Assembly: GCA_905221605.1 (NCBI GenBank)
Contig: CAJNDS010000047.1
Location: forward strand, 1,088,368 to 1,121,164
DNA from: Symbiodinium natans
Taxonomy: Eukaryota; Sar; Dinophyceae; Suessiales; Symbiodiniaceae
Direction of reading: 5' to 3'
DNA: 32,797 nt
The position numbers were made by a program, and so were the translations under genes. Each line of letters opens with the position of its first letter. Within the stretch, counting starts at the first letter, position 1. The notes under the pieces were generated by a model that did not search any database, was not told the origin of the DNA, and worked only from the letters and a program-made list of their open reading frames with translations. This document shows, in pieces, positions 21,601-30,100 of this stretch.

Positions 21601-23145
21601 CCAACAGAAATGAGGCTAACCACATCTGAAACAATCTTACATGAATTCTCCGTCGTTCATTAGGCTGTTTGTTGTTAATTGTAAACGCTTGCGCGCCGCC
21701 TCGGCAGCCGGGCCGGCCCAAAGACGGGCAAGGCGTGCAAGGGTTTAGGGGGGGGGAAGGTGTGGGGAGGGGGGGGAGGTGAATAAGTTTTTGATGGTTC
21801 TTAAATGTTTTTTGGATCCTGTGTCTTCAAGAAGAAGAGAACAAGAGAGGCCAGTTTACGAATACCCTAGCCATTGCCAGATTTTTGCGATTGACCTGCT
21901 TGTTGGTGATGTTAGTCTCTTGCATCACCAGTGACAGAGATTTGTAACTTTGTAGCAAGAGGGGGTTTAACAGAAGAAAGGTAAATCTGACACAGAGCAC
22001 AGGCAGTCAACAGGACCATGCGCCAGCTAAGGAAGCCCTTTGCCTACTATCTGGTGGTACTGCTCTTCCGTGGCATCTTCCGGGACCCAGGCTTCGGCCG
22101 GCTTCTTGCAGCAGCCTTCACGGGACCGGGGCGACACTTGGAGCTTGTGACCGTCTTAGCAGATTCGCACTTCGACTTCCCAAGCCTCGAAGTCGAAGCA
22201 CCGATGACGCCCATGCTGAGCCTTTCGGAGAGCCCAAGGTCAAGCCCACAGCTTGCTGAAGCCTGCTCGGCAGCAATTCAAGAATCATCTTCTAAGTGAG
22301 GTATTGAAGTTCGATTCCGCACCAAACACTCGATTTGGAAAGCATGAAATTTGCATTTTCGCATTGACTGGGGTAGGCAAAGATCAAATTCCGCGATCTC
22401 CCTGCTAGCCATAGTTGGCCACAACCCAGGCTCAGCGTGAGCTGCTCAACGTCTTGGCTTTGCCGTTCTCGCCCTTGGCGTCCGAAGGTTTGCAGCACAA
22501 GCAAGTTGCAGAGCTTGCTCGCCGCATGCATCGGTACAAGGACAGATTTGGAACCCACATGGGGCCAGGTCATCTTCGGATCGAATATACGCATTGTTTT
22601 TGAATGCTTGTTGCAGTCGATGCCTAAACCAAGATCCCTATATCCCCCCCCAAGGCACAAGAAGAGCAGTTGTTATTTGATGACATGGGTTCCTGCCCAG
22701 AGGCGATCTTCTGCTTTCTGCTTCTTTCAGGGTCTCCAAGGTCGATCTGATAGCCTTGATTTTATTGAATCTCTTGGCTGTGCGACAGTGCAAGGGCAAG
22801 TAGCGTGTTTGTTCTGGTTGAGTTACTTTGCGCCCTCTTAAGGCTCTTAATGCAAGTCTTGGGGAGGGGTATGTTCCAGACTGAGGGAGATTTCAAAGCA
22901 GCCTTGTGGAGTTCTTGGAGTCTTATGTGCTTCCCCAGGAGCCAGCAACGGCAGCCTGCCTCGATGAGGCAGACGATGGACGAGTGACGGCTGCATTGGG
23001 TGAGGCAGTGGAGGCGAAGCTTTCCGAAACGCTTTGCTGGGCATCTGTCGATGAGGAAGGCCTGGATAGTTATGAGGGCGAGAGCCTAGAAGGCCTAGCG
23101 GATCACAAGGACGTGTCCCTGAGAAGTGACACTGTGAGCATTTAA
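15629..23145 (+). CDS. Receptor A: PBP1-like / GCC stalk / ~9 TM / tandem TIR protein
   Basis: Predicted surface receptor of roughly 1,450-1,500 residues. I chose ATG 15629 because a hydrophobic signal-like leader (MAWHLARLQVLNCFVLGC) precedes the conserved domain. Exons placed by frame and phase: 15629-16620, 16746-17893, 18034-18327, 18448-18932, 19664-20290, 20621-20848, 20989 to about 21045, 22032 to about 22285, 22430-22540, and a last one ending at TAA 23143-23145. Domains: ligand-binding PBP1/ANF-receptor fold with SATSPLLSNKDAYPYFMRT at 16034; about four GCC2/GCC3 cysteine-rich repeats (17155-17800); nine hydrophobic segments (17820-19850); TIR1 with WCAGEI; a TIR-like second domain; an acidic tail ending LRSDTVSI. 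An odd number of membrane passes would put both TIR domains in the cytosol. One TIR2 exon, between 21045 and 22031, is not resolved: a block near 21664-21760 resembles 29340-29440 of receptor B but is poorly conserved, so A could be damaged there. Confidence 0.8.
17255..17779 (+). repeat. Near-identical Cys-rich tract, copy in receptor A
   Basis: 525 bases matching 25834-26358 with 12 substitutions and no gap by my count; the first 262 bases (17255-17516) are identical. It encodes the GCC2/GCC3 stalk (for example CRPCPRGNVARDVGSAECSE). Sequence on either side is far more diverged, so this looks like gene conversion. Confidence 0.9.
18328..18447 (+). other. Intron present in receptor A, absent in B
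   Basis: GC-AG intron of 120 bases. Removing it gives GRQCPLDSVLNLCGLL, which aligns without a gap to the uninterrupted GRPKPMDVILNHCGLL of receptor B. Confidence 0.75.
18933..19663 (+). other. Large intron present in receptor A, absent in B
   Basis: GC-AG intron of 731 bases. Removing it joins RTETAN to VVDLLLSVLLLV, matching the continuous RTARANLVDLLLTAFLLV of receptor B at 28184-28240. Confidence 0.75.
19855..20290 (+). other. TIR1 domain of receptor A, catalytic Glu kept
   Basis: Toll/interleukin-1 receptor fold, SARM1/TIR_2-like. Visible elements: FGVFLCHHKGGAGSL (strand A and AA loop), RVFLDCDQLENLDFLFEI (strand B and BB-loop region), NVVVVLTSELLRRVWCAGEI (strand C to helix C), then TVPLICDGF (strand D). 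The Glu of WCAGEI (codon 20069-20071) occupies the position of the catalytic Glu of TIR NAD+ hydrolases such as SARM1. Activity itself is inferred. Confidence 0.85.
20849..20988 (+). other. Intron present in receptor A, absent in B
   Basis: GA-AG intron of 140 bases flanked by GCAGG on both sides. Removing it gives VFQMMLQACLQVECAVV, colinear with VFMLMLMAHLHVECVVV in receptor B, which is uninterrupted. Confidence 0.7.
21066..22031 (+). other. Non-coding interior of receptor A with several simple repeats
   Basis: Holds a direct repeat of about 25 bases, ACCTAACCCCAAAAGCGATA-like, at about 21186-21210 and 21241-21265; a TA/CATA microsatellite at about 21310-21372; and a G-rich tract at about 21747-21778. 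A forward open frame at 21406-21663 has no homologue in receptor B. A block near 21664-21760 resembles receptor B 29370-29440 and may be a TIR2 exon. Confidence 0.6.
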
Positions 23146-24138
23146 GGCACGGAAAACCAAAGAGTTCCGAGCGCAGACAAGCTTAGCAGCTTCCGTCTGC
23201 CTACCTCTGTCCACGATTTTGCCTTGCACCCTTGGCAAAGTCAAGCGGTGGTTTAATCGGTAGATAATGGATACCAGATAACGTGCATGGCTCAGAGTCG
23301 CTCAAGCGCAGGGCCTTGATCTTCGAGTTTCGCAAACTCCGCGCGCAGAGAGCATGAAAATTGTGCCCAGGATGCGTGGCCCAAGGCGCATCCTCTCAGC
23401 TCTTAGGGTAGCGCTCGAATAGTCCACTGCCGTGCTCACTGCATGTACCAAGCAGCTCGCCTCCGGTCTCCTCAAGGTGAAAAGGTGCGAATGATGGCTC
23501 TCACATTCTCTCATATCATCTCATAATCTCATGTCCATTCTTGTCACCTGCAACTACATCACGCAAAGCGGCAACGACTGGAGCGTAGCTAGGACCGATG
23601 CCGCCTGGGTTTGAGCGCCCAAGGCGCGGGCGCGTTCTTGCATGAGCTGAGCTCAACATAAAGTGATTCAGGACAACTGACTGTCTCCCACTCCCCATCC
23701 CCCCCCCCCCCCCCCCCCCTCATCCCACCCCCCCCCCCCCCCAAAATATTTCAATTGCAATGCTCCCTCCCCCCCCCATCATCCCAAAAACTTGTGAACG
23801 TTGACGTGCCATGCGGCACGTCTCTCGTTCGTTACACTTCACTCGTGAGTTCTGCCACCCCTCACTGGAGCTCTGGCGACAGAGTGCAAATCATGGTCGT
23901 CTCGATGGGCACATGCGCGTCGCTCAGGCGATCGTTTCTTCCGCGGGTGGTGGGGTGCTGTATGGGGGAAGGAGAAGTGTCCGGTAGCCGTGGAATGGGT
24001 GCTGTGTCGTGTGCGACCGACCTGGGTCGCAATACATGCGGCTGGAGGATGACATGTTTATCCTATGCCTCTGTATCGTGTGCTCCTGTTTTGTTTTTGC
24101 GGTGCACTTCTAGCTATAATCATAGATGCCAGGACCTG
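23146..24138. other. Spacer between the two receptor genes
   Basis: About 1 kb with no recognised gene. It contains two poly-C runs of about 21 and 16 bases at 23699-23719 and 23727-23742 and a shorter one near 23770. The open frame that begins at 23755 runs into receptor B, but its first 128 codons cover repetitive and low-complexity sequence with no counterpart in receptor A. Confidence 0.6.
23699..23777 (+). repeat. Poly-C runs
   Basis: Interrupted homopolymer: two long C-runs separated by CATCCCA-like bases, then another after TTTCAATTGCAATG. Its length is likely to vary between individuals and to be error-prone in assembly. Confidence 0.9.
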
Positions 24139-27100
24139 ATGCCACTCTTCCTCATCATCCTGCTGAGCACGCTTGCTTGGAGCAAGTCGGAGCTCTATTT
24201 GGGAGCGATAGGTGCATGGACAGCTTACGCGCCGGACTTGCTGATCGCCATCATCGCCGCGCATTTGGACTTCCAGAAGAACTGGGATGCATCCGTAGCG
24301 GAGCGCTTTGGCCCGCCCATCATCCAGATTCCTCAAGTCCATCCAAACGCGACATCCATAAACCTTCGCATTGGAACGACACATGCTAGGCAAGATGTGG
24401 GTGTAGCATCTGCTTTGGACATGATGCTAGGGCTCGATGGAGCGCCACCGGTCATTGGGCTGATCGGCGGGAGCTTATCGTCGGTGACCATGCCCATTGC
24501 CACAATGGCTGCAGTTCAGCAGGTCCCCCAGCTATCTTTCTCGGCTACAAGCTTTGCTTTGTCCAACAAGGACGCATACCCCTTCTTCCTGCGGACCGCC
24601 CCGCCAGACAATATCCAGTCTCGAGCCTTGTGGCGCTGGATCTTGCAGTTCGAGGTAGTCCTGGCGACCTGCCTCTACACGACTGAAGGATACGGCCAGG
24701 GTCTGTACACCGTTCTCAAGGAGCTTGCACAGGCCGATGGTTATCAGGACCGTGTCCAGGGCCAAGGGCTTCAAGAACCCTTTGACCGCGACGAGGCTCG
24801 CAAGGTTGCAAGAATCGCCCGGCGGATGGGCTCCCGATTCATCATCTTGCTCATGAGCCAAGTGATGGCCATGAGCTTCATTTACGTCCTTGAGGAGGAG
24901 GGGATGTTGAGCTCGGAGTGGCAGATCGTGGGGTCAGACACCCTTTCCTCAATTGGGATTCGCCACGTGCTGCCTGTTGGCTTCATGTTCTTCTTGTCAG
25001 ATGGCAAGGGCGAAAAGTTTCACGACTTCCGGCAGCTATGGTCCATGCTGGAACCAGAAGACATCATTGGTCCACAGAGTTTAGGCAAGTACAGGCTCCT
25101 CGGAACGCACGAGGTTCCAACTTCGTCTCAGCTATTTAGGCCTCTTTAGCGATAGGCTCAGCGACCCAGCGAGACTCTAAGGCTGAACAAGATGAGAGAG
25201 CCATTGGCAAATGGATCTGTCGAAGGGGTACTCACCGACACTTCCACTTGGGGCACTTCCTTGTCGGCCTACGCAGCATTCTCCTTTGACGCTTTATATG
25301 CTTTCATCATTGCTATCAACCAACTCTTGAACGCAGGAGTGCCGACCGACGCAATTCAGGGCCATGTGCTTCTCGAAGAGATGCGCAAGACCAGCTTCAC
25401 GGGTGTCTCCGGTGAGGCCACGCGGGAGAGCAGCTTGCTGGGTCTTACTGTGCATAGGAGTCATGGTCCGAAGGGTTTAGCATTCGCTGTATTTGCGCGA
25501 AGCAGCGGAAGCCTCCGCTTTGACGGCCTGAGCAGGTTAGCTTCGATGAGAATGGCGACCGGCTAGCTTCATATCAGCTGTGGAACGTGCAGCCGGTTGG
25601 CACATCCTCCACACCCGCGTCACCCGAGGCGCGTGTCGCGGCCTCTTTCAGCGCCTCGACGCTGAGCTTCACCTTCCTTACCCAGGTGGTGTGGATGGAC
25701 TCGACAACAGGGCTTCGACCCCCGTCGCAGCTCTTTTCCTGCGACCCTGGCTTTTATCAGGACCAGCAGTCGAAGCAATGCAAGGAATGTCCGAGGGGCC
25801 AGATGTGTTTGGGAGGGCCTGCCGCTCCCTCTTTGCCATGCCCTCGCGGAAGCTTTGCGAACGAGACAGGCAGCACGGAGTGCCGCCCGTGTCCTAGGGG
25901 CAACGTCGCCCGCGACGTGGGCTCGGCAGAGTGCAGCGAATGCCTGCCTGGCTATGCGGCGCCCGAAGAGGGTATGGAGGCCTGCAAGCGCTGCGAGCCA
26001 GGCAGCTACATGCCCTCCGCACAGGGCATCCGATGCCTTCCCTGTGGCAAGAACCAAATCACTCTTTACAGTGGTGCGGAGGCTGAATCAGAGTGCCTTT
26101 GCTCACAAGGTTCCTTCATGTGCGAAGGCCGTGGTTGCATACCCTGCCCAGAGGGGCTGTATTGCCCCACAGGGCTGGCGCTCCCACAGCAACGGGGCGG
26201 CTTTTGGACAGAGCCAGTTTCCACTGGCTCACTGCAATGTGCCTTCTCGGTCCTCCGCTGTCGGGACAATCTTGAATGCCCCGCTGGGCCACTGGGCACG
26301 TGTGCAGCAGGCAGGGAGGGGCGAGCATGCAACAATTGCAAGGAGAAGCACTTCCCCGTGGACGTTGGGTGTCAATCCTGTGGTGATGCCGACCTACTAC
26401 CCGGAGTCATCTTTGCCGTCTTTCTCCTGCTTGCATTGATTCTGCTCAGCATCTCGGGCTTGGAGCCCAACCAAGTTAGCGCCTCGGCCCCGCAAAGCCG
26501 CAAAGCGAGGTCCGAGCAGTTTTTGTCCATCCCTTTCCCATCATAATGGGGATTTTGACGTTGGCGGTTTATTGACTCTGGAGCTTGTTGGGAGTCCTGC
26601 TCTCCAGTGTAATGGTGTGTACTCCGGCCCATAGCCGCTGGCCTGCAACGAAACCCCAGCAGCCAAGGCTTGAACACATTGACAGCGACTGCAATTGCAA
26701 GCCCGGGCTCCCAGGGAACATTGTACCAGTAGAATGTACCAGTAGCGGTCATGTCTGCACTGAGTCTCTTCCATACCCTTCTTGAGCAGCTGCCAGAGTC
26801 CCAGTCCCTTTGAGGTCAGCTGGTCATGGCAATTCAAGCACTAGGCTCAATCCGTGAACTGGCTATCCAATGGCAAGAGCCCGTAAAGACCTTGATTGAC
26901 TTGGCAAGCGTTTTGACCTTTGATTTCCATCTCATACGCATCACATGCATATACGGAACAGATAGTCCTGTTTTACTTTTCATCAGTCAGCTGCTTGCCT
27001 GTCCAGCCGCCTGTACTGCCCCCTGGTTGCAGACACAGCTGTATCGGAACTGTATCGGTCAAATCCGTACAATCTCACATGCCAGAAGTCCACACACCCT

Positions 27101-30100
27101 GGAGAAAACTAAGGTTCTCTTGTGCAGCTGGCTCCTGTCAAGGGTGTTCGGGCGTCCCAAACCAATGGACGTCATCCTCAACCACTGCGGCCTCCTCTTC
27201 TTTGCATTTTTCTTGTCCATCACTTTGACCACTCTTATGCCTTTCCAGTGCGTGCCAAATCCAGACGGAAGTGCTTCGATGATGACAGACCCTGGTATTG
27301 TTTGCTACCAGTCCGATGAGCACGCGACTCTTGTCGGGCTGGCTGTGATGGGAAGCCTGGCTTCTATTGGCTGCACATCGCCCCTACACCAACTGCCACC
27401 CCCACGCCCCGTCTCCAAAATAAAATCCTTAGGCATGAGGGGTTCTGAGCCGAAAACCAGGCCTAGTAGCGAGCAGGGCCTGAAGGGTACATTGCAGGGG
27501 TGCAGTGCAGGGCGCATGCTCCCACAGTCCATGCAGGGTGCAGTCCATTTCCCCTGCATGACCCATTAAGCGAGTCTGGTGAGATGAGGGAAAGAAAGGG
27601 AGGAGATATGTCACCTTGTCAATGACGGCATCAGCGGGACTGCTCAGTTTGCTTTCCTGTCACATCTTCTGATTCAGCCCAGGAACATCCGTTGTCTGCA
27701 ATGTGCGCTCATGTCTGCACGTCCAGATACATGGTCTTGTTGGCTGATGTATGGTGATGTCTGAGTGCTCTGGGCCCAAGGACTCTTTACGCAGCCCGTG
27801 GCTGTTCTGGGATGGGCGACTTTTGCCATCATGATGTACCCGTCACGCGTGGCCACTGGAAGAGGCCTTCGCCTTGTAAACAAGCACCGCTTCCTTTTCC
27901 ACCGCTTCAAGCCGCGGAACTATTACTATGGCCTGGTCCTCCTTTATCGCAATGGCCTCGTCGCCCTTCTGCCTGTTGCCAAGGCTCACTCGGAAACCTT
28001 TTGAGAACTGATTGCTGATACCTTGGCACCAATAAGCCGCTGAAGTTATGGTACATAGGACCCGAAGTCGAGCAGCCTTTAAGAGAAACTAAGGTTGTTC
28101 TCGTTGGGGCACCATCACTGCAAGTGCCACTGATGGGTGCCGTCCTGATTGCCAGCCTAGCCGTGCAGGCGCACACTTGTCCATGGCGTACTGCAAGGGC
28201 GAATCTGGTTGACCTTCTACTGACGGCGTTTCTCCTTGTGATTCTGTTGGGGGCTGCCCCGCTCTTGAAAATGGAGGATGACGAGTCCACTGCCGTACTC
28301 GGATGGCTACTTTGCATCCCTGTGCTGGCTATTTTGGTTGCGGCTTTGTTGGCCCTGTTGAAAACAGCCATCAGCAGTTTCCAAAATAGGCACCTTTATG
28401 GCATCTTCCTTTGCCATCACAAGGGGGGTTCAGGCAGTCTCTGCCGGCTCATGAAGATCTTGATCGCCAGGCATTCGTCCACTCGTGTGTTCTTGGATTG
28501 CGATCAGCTGGAGAACCTCGACTATCTTTTCGACATCGTTCGGACGGCTACAAGAAGCGTTGTGGTTGTGCTTACTCCCGAGTTGTTACGCAGAGTTTGG
28601 TGTGCCGGAGAAATCGCAACTGCCTGGAAGAATAGGATCACTACCGTGCCGCTAGTTTGTGATGGCTTCCATGCATTGTCAGATGAAGCACAGAAGCTGA
28701 TCCCAACTCTCTGGACTCCTCAGCAAAAGCAGATACTCGCCAACTATGGGGTGGAGATTGATGCAGTGAACGGCGCCTATGCTTGGTTGCAGCATGAGCT
28801 GACTGCGTTGGAGATGCCCCGATTTGGTGCAGCAAGGCGCTTAGAGATGTGGCTTAGGGGGGGTCGGGTCTCTCAGCATCCTGACTTAACGTGCCCTGAA
28901 CATCGGACGAGAGAAGGCTCAGAAGGCTTACACGGCACCTACGCTGCCACTCTTCATCCAAGGTCACTGGCCGAGAGAGCGCGGTTCTCGAGATGCTTCG
29001 TCGGTGTGGCCTGGCTCCTCCCGTGCGATCGAACCTTAGTATCCTCAAGTCCTCGAGCTCCTCACAGGGCGTCCAGGCAAGGGCTCGCATTTTGATTACA
29101 AGCTCCGTTGCGGATGCGGAGTCCTTGTCTGCTTGTGAAGTGTTCATGCTGATGCTGATGGCCCACTTGCATGTAGAGTGCGTGGTCGTCCAGAGTGCTC
29201 GGCAAATGGCGAGTTGGAAGCCTGGATGCAGAGTCTTTGTGGCTTTGGACGGCCAGCACATGCCACACACAATAGTCGCGAGCCAAGCTCAAACATCAGC
29301 CTTTTAGACAGAGCCTGCAGCCTCTGTCTCTTTGCAGGTCGATGCCCGCATCACAGGCGAACGCCGATTGTATCTCATAGTTGCAGACGCACTGGCGCTC
29401 GCCGCCTCGGAAGCCGGACTGGCCCAGCGCGCGGTGTAGCGTGCACATCGCAGACGAAGGGAAAGATCAGATAAGTCTTATGTCAACTTGATGCAGCTCC
29501 ACAGAGGGGGGTTGCAGGGGCCGCGGCATCGCATTGCGGCTCCTCCAACATCGGGGGGTGGGGGGGGGGGGGGAAATCCAGATTCTGGACGCCTTTCGGC
29601 CGGAAGCCGAGGCAAATCTTATTTGCCGAGTTATTTGCGAGAGCAAACAAGATGGTCACAAGCTCAAAAACCACCTGGTCTGGCCAAACTAGAAGAATCA
29701 GAACCGCGCAGGCCACCCTAACCCCGAACTCTGATACAACCACGCTTTGCGGCTTTCTGTAGGACCCGAGCAGAAGGATCTGCGCGAAGCTCGTAGGTGG
29801 CCATGTAGCGGTGCCAAGCATACAAAGGATAAGCGTAGGGTGCTAATCACGAGGAATTCTGGTCACTTAGGAAGCCATTTGCCTACTACCTCGTCATCTT
29901 GCTCTTCAGGGGCATGTTTCGGGATAGCAGCTTTGCCAAAATCTTGCTGAACCTGGGCTTGCGTTGAGCACGGATTTCCGTACTATTTGGATGTTAGAGA
30001 TGACATGCCTCTTGGTAAAGATCAGACTGTATCGTTGCTTGGCGCCTGACTTAAAGTGCACATTGGGCTGAGAGAGGAGCGCCAATGCTCCCTCACCGAG

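Larger units (their letters stand above)
20621..22540 (+). other. TIR2, second divergent TIR-like domain of receptor A
   Basis: Split over several exons. ARILITSSVADAECLSACEV (20768) resembles strand A and helix A; VECAVV (about 21003) a strand B; YYLVVLLFRGIFRDPGF (about 22047) strand C; LELVTVLADSHFDFPS (about 22138) strand D with the same VxxLxD...P pattern as in TIR1; and LLNVLALPFSPLASEGL (22442) a C-terminal helix. Where TIR1 has WCAGEI, this domain has FGRLLAA, so the catalytic Glu is missing. The homology call rests on pattern, not on a search. Confidence 0.6.

Noticed and set aside
21406-21663. 85-codon forward open frame inside receptor A
   Set aside because: No homologue in receptor B and no family motif; it lies in an interval rich in simple repeats.
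22300-22325. GTTCGATTCC as a tRNA T-arm
   Set aside because: The flanking bases do not form the T-stem and no acceptor stem was found.
23755-24138. N-terminal extension of receptor B by 128 codons
   Set aside because: It starts in poly-C sequence, lacks a counterpart in A, and would bury the clear signal peptide that begins at 24139.
27352-27569. Open continuation of receptor B past the membrane segment GLAVMG
   Set aside because: The translation has no counterpart in A, whereas skipping to 27781 restores a gap-free alignment.
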